Shown here: positions 1 through 10,044 of the stretch, in pieces
How positions within the stretch are numbered: the stretch's first letter is position 1
Layout: every line of letters begins with the position of its first letter
Origin: Oidiodendron maius Zn
Lineage: Eukaryota; Ascomycota; Leotiomycetes; Myxotrichaceae
Direction: 5' to 3'
DNA: 64,000 nucleotides
Assembly (NCBI GenBank): GCA_000827325.1
Contig: KN832882.1
Coordinates: 504,905-568,904, forward strand
Notes under the pieces: model-generated
What the model saw: the letters and a program-made list of their open reading frames with translations, nothing else
The model's database searches: none
Told to the model about the DNA's origin: nothing
Position numbers and translations under genes: made by a program

Positions 1-267
1 GTAGTGATGAAGACGAAATATGGTTATGAAGAATGAGGTACTTTGCAACATAATGAAGAGAAGAAAGCTCTATTTATGAGTTTTTCAATCTAAATCTTGC
101 TGTATAGAACTTCTTGAACAGTAACCTCTCAATCAAATCCTCACTACCAGCGCCTAGCTATTGATTCCTCTAAGATCCTCTTCAATCCTTCTGTGAAATA
201 TGTCCAGCCTCAACAGCCACCTACTGCTATTTAAGGCTTTTTTTTTTTTTTAAATCTCCTCGGCTAT
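1..267. other. AT-rich non-coding edge of window
   Basis: No gene is seen. The stretch is AT-rich, ends in a poly-T run near 240 and leads into the MITE that follows. Confidence 0.5.
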
Positions 268-612
268 TAGTTACAGGGACCGGCTAAATCGCGGCTATAC
301 TTAGCTAAATTGTGGCCGCCTTTCCTCTTTTGAGTAGTTACACAAATAAATATTACATAATATTCTATAAGGCATCAAATATTTTTAAAGCCTTTTTGAA
401 GACAATTATAGCCATAAAATAACAACGGCTAGGAGGCTAGAGATTAGGATTGGTTAGGATTGGTCTCGGGGGTTTGGGGGGTGTCTAACCCTCTATACTA
501 GTATATCTTTAAAAAATTAAGTGATATCTTAGATTGGTTGGGTGGTTAAGGTGATTCAGGCAGCCGCCGCGACTTAGCTAAGTATGGCTGCGATTTAGCT
601 AATCCGTAGTTA
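268..612 (-). mobile_element. MITE-like TIR element, copy 1 (most complete copy)
   Basis: About 345 bp bounded by imperfect inverted repeats. The left arm (about 275-325) contains CTAAATCGCGGCTATACTTA and the right arm (about 556-607), read in reverse, contains CTAAATCGCAGCCATACTTA. Inside, 427-490 reads in reverse as a run of CCTAACC-type words behind a C-rich tract. The same interior recurs at 15308-15556 and 32852-33012 in the opposite orientation, so this is a dispersed family. There is no coding capacity. The copies differ largely by transitions, consistent with RIP. The exact ends are estimates. Confidence 0.7.
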
Positions 613-987
613 CATTGTATATAGAAACTAGTCTCGTCCAATGCATCAGTTAGGACAATTTGCAGATGTGGGCTATGCGAAAGCTCAGCTTGTACGGCGC
701 ATATTGTATCTACTGGCATATAAGCCCCTTAAGGTGACCCCGTATGAGATAAAAGCCCCTCTCAGGAGGGGGCTTATAGCTAAGTGGGGCTTATAAGTTA
801 CGCTTAGTTCTCCCGTATCCACCGCCAATCAGACGCGTTAGTTCTAGTTACATTTCCAGCGCGTTCCTCTTGAAATATCTACTACAGTATATGGTATAGC
901 CAGAGCGGGTCGGCCGCTAGCGTGACGGAGGTGTTCGTCCACTTCCATTGAGACCTAGCGCATGATCACCTAGATGCCCGAACCAAG
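613..987. other. Intergenic, short hairpin-rich repeat
   Basis: No gene. 710-810 contains several direct and inverted copies of an AAGCCCC/GGGGCTT word. A 17-base word (CTGGCATATAAGCCCCT, near 714) reappears on the other strand near 37550, so this is probably another old repeat family. Confidence 0.35.
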
Positions 988-1255
988 ATGGCTGGCAAGA
1001 AGAAAGACCCCGTTTTCCGCGTCACAGGTCTCCTAACCTCGCAGCTTGGCAATGTGCTGGACGGAAATTGAAGGCTGCCATCGACGAGAACCTGCCGGAG
1101 GAAGAAAAATCAAAGCTACATGTCAATAACTGTTATGCCGTCTTACTGCGACATCGAGCTCAAAGGTTTTGCACTAATAGAGTTTCATGGCTGGATTCGG
1201 GCGTTCCTGTCCGAGCCCGTAGCTAACCCCGCTAGGAGATTGGCAAGTTGAGACG
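988..1255 (+). pseudogene. Relic of the N-terminus of a fungal SERAC1/NLR-type protein
   Basis: ATG at 988 opens with MAGKKKDPVFRVTGL and then stops. The similarity continues in a second frame (LKAAIDENLPEEEKSKL, from about 1069) and a third (MPSYCDIELKGFALIEF, from about 1136). This N-terminal pattern (FRVTGL, an acidic helix, then a VALVEF-like strand) resembles the start of large fungal proteins that carry an alpha/beta-hydrolase (SERAC1-like) plus NACHT or NB-ARC domains. That family call is from memory of the pattern and is not certain. With at least two frameshifts and no downstream domains it is a dead fragment. Confidence 0.4.
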
Positions 1256-1747
1256 GACATCCCTAACAAAGAGGCTCTTACAGGTGGTACGTTCCTGTGG
1301 CCCATGTGCATTTTACAGAATTGGAGCTTCAGCGTGCTATTAATAGTCGGCCGGTGGAAGCGAGCCGACGATTATAAATTTATACACAAAAGAGCTATTA
1401 GTATATTTTATAAAGTAGTAAAAGTAAAAATAAGTTATTATTTTATATTAGCATATCCATAGCATGAAATTATTATCATAGGAACATTTTTCAATTCTGG
1501 CTACGGAATACCTGCTGGGGTAAAATTTTCAGCAAGCCTCATGCGTTGCTATTCATATTAAGCACAGTCTATGGATTGATACTAAAAATACATAACTCAT
1601 AGAGCCCGAAGCAGTAGAGAGATTGCTTATAATGACTGCCAAGTTTCGAAGTGATGGTTAGCCGACGAGTAAACATACAAAACACCCTTTGTTCCAGCTG
1701 AATATTTCAACATTATGATGATCGGGTTTGATGGTAGAGAAAAGCGT
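1256..1747. other. AT-rich intergenic stretch
   Basis: No gene or recognisable element. 1370-1470 is very AT-rich. Confidence 0.4.
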
Positions 1748-3162
1748 TTAGAGTTCCTCTGCCACCTTTGTCTCGATGCTTCTCCTGTGGTTTTGCTTCC
1801 ACAACTCTACCATCACAAGTCTGGCAACTCCTCTCGCCGCAGCGAAGACAGGGTATTCGTCAAAAGTTTCCAGCTCCTTCTCAAACATTGAGTCCGTCTC
1901 TTCTTTCAGAACCTGTCTGAATTCCGGACTCTGGGCGGCATCACCAGTAACCAACAGTTGTGTGACATTATCATTCATCCGATACTGCCTGGACCCTCGA
2001 ATAGTTTGACGGACGTCATCCCAGTAAGTATTCTTGTCTGGAGTGTCTTGTAAGCTGTTGTGCCCCAGGCTAGAGTTACAACTATCTGGCGCATGTATTA
2101 TGGTGTAGGCGGACTTTTCTATCCTCACTTCTAGTTCTGTGCGCGTGTAATAAGCTACTAAGACGTGAGGATAGTCTTGAAATGGGATAGCGTCTCCGTG
2201 GGGCAAAGATTGGCCGTCGCACGGGCTGGGTTTACTGTAATTAGAACAAATGCGGGTATCATACGCCGCGTAGGCCGCGTCTGAAGTATATATAGGCTTC
2301 CAATCTTGCCATGGTTGAATCTCAAGGTAGGAGAGCTGCAGATACTCGAAAGTCTCGTAGATATCCTCACTGTAAAGAGCATATGCGAAGTCGGGAATAG
2401 AGGCCTTTGCAATGTAGACTGGCTCGCCAATAAACGACTCGGCAGCTGCATGTAACTTCCTAATCATCTTGCTTAAGATTCCTACGTCCCTTGATGCGGG
2501 AAGGCCAAGCTTCTTGCGAATCTCGCGCAGAATTCTCCTAGGCAAATCTCCGATGGCCTCGCCGTATTGATATGGCTGACTGATCTGCGTTAGCAATTTG
2601 GGATACTCCATTTTCATCTGATAGAGTAGAAAGAGGCATACTGAAGGTGCCTTGAGGACAAAAGGGATAAACGAGACATAGTTTCTACGTATTCCGCATC
2701 ACCTTCAACCTTGGCAATCGATTGCACGGTACCGTTCGGGTACGATACAGCGACAGTCCTGGTCGAAATTAGTCAAGATCTGTAGAGAAGAAGATCCACG
2801 CACCCATATGATACGGCCAAGTCAAACCCAATACCAAACGTTTGTCTTGTAGGTTCGTCAGGCTGGCGGGGCTGGCGGGCCTGTCGCCTTGTCGGTAAGA
2901 AACTGGTTGAAATTAGTTAAGATCTGTAGAGAAGAAGATCCACGCACCCATTTGATACGGCCAAGTCAAACCCAATACCAAACGTTTGTCTGGTAGGCTC
3001 GTTAGGCTGGCGGGACTGGCGAGGCTGTAGCCTTGTCGGTAAGAAAGAGCATAGCACGGGAGTGAGCGCAAGGAAGAGAAGCACTGCAACAATATAACGA
3101 AACATTCTCCAAGCAGCATCTATGAGGCGAGCCATTTTGATGATGGTTTTGTTGAGCTGCAA
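1748..3162 (-). pseudogene. HSP70-like (ASKHA ATPase) gene, frameshifted, with duplicated exon
   Basis: Read on the minus strand from 3162, the product begins with a hydrophobic signal or anchor (YIVAVLLFLALTPVLC) and an HSP70 phosphate-1-like motif (FGIGFDLAVSNGC). A donor at 2947 (GTGCGT) joined to the acceptor at 2759 keeps frame and yields NGTVAVSYPNGTVQ. The frame is then lost near 2691-2700: the expected continuation (NYVSFIPFVLKAPS) lies one base out of register and runs into the 289-residue ORF ending at 1748. Near the C-terminus LLVTGDAAQSPEFRQVL and PVFAAARGVARL match the end of fungal HSP70-like ATPases, where a glycine-rich LxGG/Ax(S/D)P motif precedes an AARGAA motif. The 144-bp tandem duplication (2759-2902 and 2903-3046) repeats the phosphate-1 exon and its donor. 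The frameshift makes a pseudogene likely; a sequencing error or translation from the ATG at 2617 is the alternative. Confidence 0.6.
2759..3046. repeat. 144-bp tandem duplication (two copies) inside the HSP70-like gene
   Basis: 2759-2902 and 2903-3046 align without gaps at a period of 144 bases, a multiple of three, and differ at about a dozen positions, many of them transitions. Each copy carries the exon end encoding TRQTFGIGFDLAVS and a GTGCGT donor. Confidence 0.9.
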
Positions 3163-3858
3163 TCACTTTGTGATGCAAAAAAAAATTGCCTTGGAAGGGG
3201 AAAAGCGACATCAAAGGGATGGAATGTTGGATGTGTTGGTGGAAGTGGGGCGCGGCCGCTGCTTGAAACGCGAAGAAGAGACGGGCGGCGGTTGTGTTGG
3301 TGGCGGGGGCACAACCTGGACAATAGCAAATGAAGACACTGCAAGGCATTCAAGGGCATTACAAAGCTACTATTTAGACTAGGCGGCTATTTGTGTGAGA
3401 AGTACAAAAGTACTCGGTTCATAGCGAATTGCAGGACTTCCTACCGCCTATTTTTGGTGTGGTGGCAGACGGGTTGTACGTCCCCCCCCCCCCCCAGCGA
3501 TAAGTACTTTTGCACCCCCTTACTTCCCTCTAGCCTTCTACTGGGCCTTAGTTGTCCCTGCGATGGTTATGATTTCTACTATCTTCCCGGAAGCCCAGTC
3601 ACGTAGTAACCAGTGACTCTCCCGTGACCTCTCAGTTAGACACCTGATAAGGAGACGTTATAGAGTGGTGGTCAAGTCTTGCAGTTGCCGGAGGATGAAC
3701 CAACTAGCCAGAAGCAGTACACACAGCTGGCGAGTCTGCCACGAAGGAAGATAGAGGATGAGAGCCTATGTAGCATTAGACAACCTGTGGATGGCAAATC
3801 GACAACCTACGACCGACTGTCCCTTCACAGGACCTGATGCGAAACACCAACAAGTAAT
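3163..3858. other. Intergenic, with poly-C tract
   Basis: No supported gene. There is a poly-A run near 3177, a GC-skewed stretch at 3230-3310 that opens shadow ORFs on both strands, and an uninterrupted C run at about 3482-3494. Confidence 0.5.
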
Positions 3859-5094
3859 ATGTCCAGCCTGGCACCAGCCACGGCAGGGCTGAGGATTCCC
3901 TTAGCATCAACACCAACACCAACACCTACACTAACTTCAACTCCAAACTCCGAACTCCAAACTCCAACATTATCAAAACCAACATCATCATCTTCATCTT
4001 CATCATTATCATCAACAACACCGACTCAACTCGAAGTCGCCTCATTTCACTTCCTCTCATCATTTAAATACGGTAGCAGAGGAGTGTTGCTGTCTGCGCA
4101 CTCTACTAATATGTCGGTCTTCCCGCGCTTCAACAACCTCCCCTTGGAATTGCGCCGTCGCACAGTAGGGCCCAATCCAATCGTCCTTGTGAAGCGGCCT
4201 TAACATCTCACAGTGGTTATTTGCCCTCCCAGGACCGCGGATTGTCTTCGTGTAAAGAAGGCTCGCATCTGGCCAAGACGAAGAAGAGGAATGGGAGTCC
4301 ACCTCCGATAATGACCTTCCTGCGTCTAACTATTTTATATCACCATCCTCAAGCAATCAGATTATAACACTACTAAAGACGTGTAAAGAGTCTCACTCTA
4401 TAGTTAAGGAAAACTATACCCTCTTATTCCCGGTGCCCTCAACTTTATTCTCCTCAACTTGGTTCTCCTTCTCGGCGGATTTCCTATATCTCGATTTCGG
4501 AACAGGACCCCACACATTACGTTATGACCCTAGGCACTTTACGTCCTCTGTTCCCGATCCGTGGTATATTCTCGATATCCACGACCAAAGTTTAATTCAG
4601 AGCTCCTGAAAGGAGTGAAGAATCTAGCAATATCTATGTGCTCTATGAGCCCGTTAACCGCAAGCCGCATTATAGACGAGCTAGTAGTTCTCTTCACAGG
4701 GGTTAAAGTCCTAGTCCTAGCAGATCAACTGTTTAACACTTGCTATGAGTATAGTGAGGAGCTTATATGGCTAAGGGGACAACTGGGAGACGAGATCAGC
4801 TCTATCGCTCAGCCTAATGCAGACAAACTCTGGCACGAGTCAGAGATAGAAGAAGCGTATAGACATTTGTTAACAAAACTACCACTTTGGAGAGCACCTG
4901 TTAACTATACTATGCTTGAAGATGAGAATATAACTCATTTCTTACAAAAATGGAGAAGGCTAACGACAGCGGAAATGCCTATTGTTATTCGGAGGAGCGT
5001 TGTCACGACAAAAACTAAGGATATGCTTATAGATATTTGTGGATCAGAAGACAATTTCCACGCGTTGGCTGGCCTTGATTTCAAATATATTTAA
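3859..5094 (+). pseudogene. 2EXR-domain gene with internal stop and frameshift
   Basis: After a Thr/Pro/Ser-rich start, the 2EXR signature appears: FPRFNNLPLELRRRT, a 49-bp intron (about 4167-4215, GTAGGG with CTTAAC before CACAG), then WLFALPGPRIVFV. This matches the fungal 2EXR pattern FxxFxxLPxELRxxIWxxALPGPRIV. A TAA follows immediately (about 4251), but the frame stays open with typical later 2EXR text (LLKTCKESHSIVKENY, FLYLDFGTGPHTL). Near 4560-4600 the homology moves to another frame (ELLKGVKNLAISM), which runs to 5094. One stop and one frameshift suggest a decayed gene. 2EXR proteins are abundant in ascomycetes and their function is unknown. Confidence 0.65.
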
Positions 5095-5758
5095 GGGGAG
5101 CATACGTACAGTGGCTCCTTAGATCTCTACCAGCAACTAAGCTTTCTAGAGCTAATGCTAGCAAGGTTATCTGCTGATTTTGACACCCATTGTGTTCAAG
5201 GTTGCTCAATTTATGAATGAGGGGATGGAGTAGAAGAAGATATGCCATTCTTACTTTATAGAATAGATATGTTAGTATTAGAGATTATGCAGTGAGGCGC
5301 TAGGAATATTTTAGTCGGGGTACAAAAGTATGGCCACAGTATTCTAGAGTTAGAATTATATTCTTCTACATTACAAGGTTCTTTAATAGAGTGGCAGACA
5401 GAGTTTCTAGGTTCTTGATTATAGTATAAGACTAGCTCTTGTCATGCTTCTATTCAAGACGCAATTGAGCCTGTCTATACCGGTGAGAATACTAGTGAAA
5501 ATGCCGAAGGCTTCTTCTCTACCTTCTGCGGTAACACGATAGCTCACAATATTAAAAATTTAAGCTAGTTAAGATTTAACAGTAACGATCACTAAGTTTA
5601 ATCTTAGATCTAAACTAAAAAGTCTGCACCCTAATCTTGGTATAGCGTTAGAGATTATCACGTTAGCATTCAATGTTGCGCCATAGAGGTAATGCACGCT
5701 GAATGTCATCCTTTCCAGCTGACGACAGTGAATAGCCCGGCATTCAGTCACTTGGAAA
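5095..5758. other. Intergenic, AT-rich
   Basis: No gene is recognised. 5560-5600 is rich in TTAA words. Eroded coding sequence after the 2EXR gene cannot be excluded. Confidence 0.4.
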
Positions 5759-7442
5759 CTACTGAAGCATCATTGTCTTTCGCTGGTAACATATATAAGT
5801 CGCCACATCCCCATAGAACCCATTAGATGTCACTTCATTAAAGCCTCCATTACCGCTCAGTGATTGGACTAATCTCGCGGCTTGGTTATTCTGTTGTAGA
5901 GATGAACTCCACAAGCTGACAAGCTTCAGTGGAAAGAACATCATTAGTGATCCATGTACAGAGTTGGGGCGATTATTGGCGTTAATGAAGTCGTTGGCTG
6001 ATAAAATTGACTGCGCATGCAGCTCAATGCGTGTTTCATATGAGCCTCCCGATGGCGATATGAAGAATAGAAGAGATAAAATGATCATATTAGCAGCATC
6101 ATATAATGAGCTTAACGCTGCTGTGGGAAGGTCATAGTAAACTGCTTTTTGAAGAGCGTTGGAGCTCTTAGGAGAAGCGTTCTGTCTAACATTCGCTGAA
6201 TGCGGACTCATATCTGTGCTGTCTTTATCAGAATTAGACCAGGAGTTGTCTTGCAGCCGCCATTGATCTATCTGAGAGATTGATCCTTGAATTAATATCC
6301 GCAGCTCAGTCAATAAAACATCAGCCTTGTCACCCGAAGAGTTTATCACCCTTTGAGCCACCGCTAAGCATCGTGACAGGGAGAAGAAAATATCAACAAC
6401 ACTGTCAAATGAATTCTTCTGATGTGTCTGGAACGGAATCGTTATCCATCGCTTGGAGCTGAAGGAGTGGAGCTTATTCTGTGCCATCGTCGCGACAAGC
6501 TGGTATGTAACATAGACGTTAATTGACTGATTGCAACAACCGGTATACAAAAATTTGTGTATAAGCGGCTGGACTAGTCGACTTACCGTTAAAAGTCTTA
6601 AATGACGAAATATTTCATGCATAAATCCAAAACGACAACGCTCGGGACCCCGAATTTCAAGCATCATCGATGCACCTTCAACATGCTGCACCCAGGCTCC
6701 TACCGACGTGCCAGCCACAGACTCAAAATGGCTTAACATCACAGTGGCGCAAATATCATCCTCGTTGAATGCTACGGCAGAGTCCCCAGCGCAGGCACCG
6801 CGGAGTAGTAGAGACCGTAAATCCCGCAGAGCTCTCGCATACCATCTACGGGCTTCCGTTTGGATCGAAACGTCACGGGCGTATGCTCCGTAGAGCAGCA
6901 TTGTTCCAGCGCGGATGGAATGCTTTGCTAATGAGGGCCGAAAGGATGCTACTAATATCGGGAGTTCATCCAACCATATAGTCGATGGCACTGGCGAAGG
7001 GGACGCCTTCATGTTTCCGAATGACTCGATGAAATGCGCAACAAAGAGGTTGTCGAAGAAGTTCGCTCGGGACGGCTGATGATGAGTGAGTGGCGAGAGA
7101 TTTGGCAGTATTTCTGGTTTCTCCCTGACATATTTCGCCAGCACCTGTCGAGACCCGGAGTCTTCCAATGGAGGCGGTGGCGTGCTTCTACCTGCCGGTG
7201 GAGCCAGCAGTGTGTGCATAAAGAATGCTCCAGTACGAGCGCCAGGGCATGACAGTCGCATTTCGCGGCATTGGAGACATTCTGGGAGAGATTGATCGCA
7301 CTACGGGAGAAGTATCAGGAATCTCTGTTTGACAAGAAGTGGCTGTGGCGCTCAATCGCCAGACGGGGTATACCTTGACCTTTCGCTGCCGGCACGTCAA
7401 GCAGCCCTTGCTCCGACCCGGCACATTGACCATACCTCCCAA
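5759..7442 (-). CDS. Zn2Cys6 fungal transcription factor (frameshift in zinc cluster)
   Basis: ATG at 7442. The first exon encodes GRSKGCLTCRQRKVK, then a 75-bp intron (7299-7373) joins directly to a TGC, giving the third cysteine of a binuclear zinc cluster. The remaining cysteines (PECLQCREMRLSC) are present but one base out of frame, with an extra C in a CCC run near 7283-7286. A second 87-bp intron spans 6500-6586 (GTAAGT..CAG). The remaining roughly 470 residues look like the helical fungal_trans_2-type middle region (WLDELPILVASFRPSLAKHSI; ARRWYARALRDLRSLL; HVEGASMMLEIRGPE). Without the frameshift the protein would be about 506 residues, a normal size for a nuclear Zn2Cys6 regulator. 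The homopolymer position makes a sequencing error as likely as a real mutation. Targets are unknown. Confidence 0.75.
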
Positions 7443-8038
7443 CTATAGCGACAAACGATACGGTTAAGAAGCTACTGCAGTGTTGTTGCAAGAGCACATG
7501 CTTTTGTTGTGACGTCAAGGCAGGGTTAAGATAAAATAGGCTGCAATTTTGAAGTATTCGCTTACATAATAAATACTTTGTGCTTCATCTTGATATGTGA
7601 AATAAATCCTCAAAGTAGGGCTATAATATTTTAGTTATGAGTGTAATTCTATTTTATAGATTGTGTAACTAATAATTTATAATTACATAAGTTTCCTAAT
7701 TATGTTATCTTAGTGCTGCTGTCTGCCCGATGTCTCAGCTTCGCTCGCAGACGGCAATTCGATAACAATTCTCTTTCATGGCAGATCCTTATTTATTCAC
7801 ATTATTAATCAGCCATCTGTACTGTTGTTAGAAATCAAGATATAAACAAGGCTAGGTATCATCGCTCCAGTGGACTTTTTGTGTTCTTAATAAATAATTA
7901 TTGTAGTGCGCCACCAAAATGTGTACTCAGCTGATTTTGCTGAGCGAACTGTGGAGCCTACAGAGATTGAGTATGTTCAACGGGAGTTAAGAGTTATTAT
8001 GCACTCTTATGAGGTTTGCTTGGAGCTCGAAGGTACCC
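7443..8038. other. AT-rich intergenic stretch
   Basis: No gene seen. 7600-7710 and 7790-7900 are strongly AT-rich, as in RIP-affected DNA. Confidence 0.4.
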
Positions 8039-8829
8039 CTACAGCACTCTCTTCCCACAAAAAGCGGCATCCGTCATACATGTGGAAATCATGATCCACC
8101 GTAGACCCGCCAGCACTGCGATATTGTTCCAAAATATGTCTGCCGCTAGAAACGAACCGCCCTGGTGATGGATATTGTGAGCGATTGGAGGGGTGGGGTG
8201 AGGAACCCTATAGTCAACAATAGAATTTGTACTTACAATCTCCATAGGGCATGTAGTGCAGCTGAAACAGACAGTATTTGAGACCCTTATCAACCACGTC
8301 ATCGTAGTCAAGAAGCACTGCCACATGTCTTCAGAATCTTGATATATATTGAACATGGCCAGTGGGATGGGGCAAAGGAAAGAGATAAGTTAGGGAATAC
8401 TCACGCCAGGAGTTGAAAAATCGATGCAGAATATTCTTCTCAGTAATATCGACGTATAACACTCCTGCTTGTTCCGTCCGTGTCCAGAAGAGGATTCCTC
8501 GAGAATTCGTTGTCTCTCTAACTACCCAGGTGCCACACCTTGGACCATGGTACGACGCAGCAACCAGCTGTGTCGTTGTGCCTTGAATTCTACCTAATGG
8601 AAGGGGAATTAAGGTTGGCTCGCGAGCAATAGGAAGCGCCGTAACTGCTGGTAATGGTAGCCGGAAAGGCTTTTCCAACATCACCTTGTCATATGAGCGC
8701 TGTAAAAGCTCTTGTTTCACTGCGTCTTCGCTGGCCGCACATCTTTGTAGCCGAGTCCCAGCGAGAGTCATCTCCATGATATCCCCCGCGGTGATCTGCA
8801 TGTCTCTCAAACGAATATCATTCACAGAG
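8039..8829 (-). other. Unrecognised open frames downstream of hAT relic
   Basis: A minus-strand open frame from about 8829 to 8405 (ITAGDIMEMTLAGTRLQRC ... GVLYVDITEKNILHRFF) is followed by a good donor (GTGAGT at about 8404) and by further short open frames to 8039. It follows directly on the hAT-like text HDNASVND, so it could be transposon sequence, a captured gene or a chimera. I do not recognise the protein and cannot fix the exons. Confidence 0.3.
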
Positions 8830-9240
8830 GCATTGTCATGGGTTATTGCGACAATGGAGTGCGTAATGTCAAAAAAGTCTTGTAGTTTTGATTATCTCTT
8901 CAGCCAGGTAGGCACCTGAATGGACGGGATTTGTCAATTCAACTATCTCTAATACTTGTGATTTCTGCTCCCAATTAGGAGTGACCCAGTGAACGGTAAT
9001 AGCGGCGAATTCCCAGTAATTTGAAGCAGTCCAGCAGTCCGTATTCAACGAGAATCTCCCTCCAGTCTTGACGTATTGGGCGAGCTCTTCCTTCAATACG
9101 TCTCGTCCATTTTTAAATTCTTTATAATAGGGTAACTGTTTCTGCTTTAGTTCTTTCACATCTCTGTGGAACTTATGCCCAAGACCATTTCCATCAATGT
9201 GAAACAGTGTTACTGAAACAATCTCAAAATGACCTTCTCA
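8830..9240 (-). pseudogene. hAT-family transposase fragment
   Basis: The minus-strand ORF 9159-8869 contains LNTDCWTASNYWEFAAITVH and LTNPVHSGAYLAEEI, the pattern of the RNase-H-like core of fungal hAT transposases (a DxW-T start and LxxxxHSGxxLA). Similarity runs upstream to about 9240 (HIDGNGLGHKFHR). After a one-base shift in the T-run near 8875 it continues as DFFDITHSIVAITHDNASVND, matching the conserved TxDNAxxN motif. The dimerisation domain and the ends were not found. Dead fragment. Confidence 0.65.
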
Positions 9241-9249
9241 ATGTACTCA

Positions 9250-10044
9250 TTATTCTTCCTGCAATTGAGTAAGAAGGTTGCGACTCTGGCGTTGTGGCAA
9301 GCGTGATATCATGGTTGTCCCTTGTCTCATTGGGTATAGAGGCTGGCCGGTGAGTCGAGGTCGTGTCCAGTATGGCTTACAGAAGCGGTTGCATTGGTGT
9401 TTAGAAAAGAATGAACGAATTCCATCGGGTCCCAGATCTGCCGGTCCACAGTTCTGGCGTTGGGACATGATAACCGGATCAGATAGAATGCTACGAAGAT
9501 AATGATCAGTTAAGAGGCTATAGACGCCAGGCTATGTTAGGTAAAAGGAGACAACTTACTACCCATCACTGTAGACTCCTCCCTGTAGATCGCACAGAAG
9601 AAACTGACCACCAGAGTCGTCGTATGAGAAATGACTGAGTGCCTGCATGACTTCGCTCGAAACTCCACCAGTGATGTCAGCCCAACCAGTGTTGCTGTTG
9701 AACTTTTCAAAGTTCTCGATCATGGGCTCCATAAGATTCTTAATTCCACTCTCTGTATAGGTCCATATCTCAGGCGTATTAAGAATTATACGCTGGTTAA
9801 TAATTCTGGCACTGTGCCAGTTGTCGATGATTTTCTGGGCACGGCTGATGACGTTGAGCTCTTCTTCGAAGTAATGGGCCTCAAAGACCGAGCCCGTCCG
9901 GAACTCTTTCGCAACACATTTCTGACCGGCCCTAGTGCCTTCGGTGTATCTGCCTTGCCAGACATTCTTGAAAGTGCCACGTGCGAAGATGGATGACTTG
10001 TCAATTGTCCCCTCAGTCGCGTTGTTGGTTCTCTTGTTCGACAT
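9250..10044 (-). CDS. Alpha-type protein kinase
   Basis: Two exons, 10044-9563 and 9490-9250, flank a 72-bp intron (9491-9562, GTAGTAAG..GTAG), for 240 residues. Family features of the alpha-kinase (MHCK/EF2K) fold, in order: FARGTFKNVWQG (N-terminal glycine region), CVAKEF (ATP-contacting lysine), YFEEELNVISRAQKI, then NSNTGW, MQALSHFSYDDSGGQFLLCD, LQGG, and after the splice ILSDPVIMS and DLGPDGIRSFFSKHQCN. The length is that of a bare catalytic domain, as in the short fungal members. It should phosphorylate Ser or Thr in helical contexts; the substrate is unknown. Neither neighbour suggests a pathway. All core motifs are intact, so it looks functional. Confidence 0.85.

Noticed and set aside
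427-490. CCTAACC runs in the MITE family as interstitial telomere repeats
   Set aside because: The words are irregular (CCTAACC, CCTAAT, CTAAC) and always embedded in the same longer element, so they are part of the repeat family.
3002-3382. Overlapping ORFs on both strands around 3.1-3.4 kb
   Set aside because: They arise from GC-skewed low-complexity DNA; only the frame with the HSP70-like motif is supported.
3482-3494. Poly-C tract as a telomere or origin signal
   Set aside because: A plain homopolymer, with no TTAGGG/CCCTAA array nearby.
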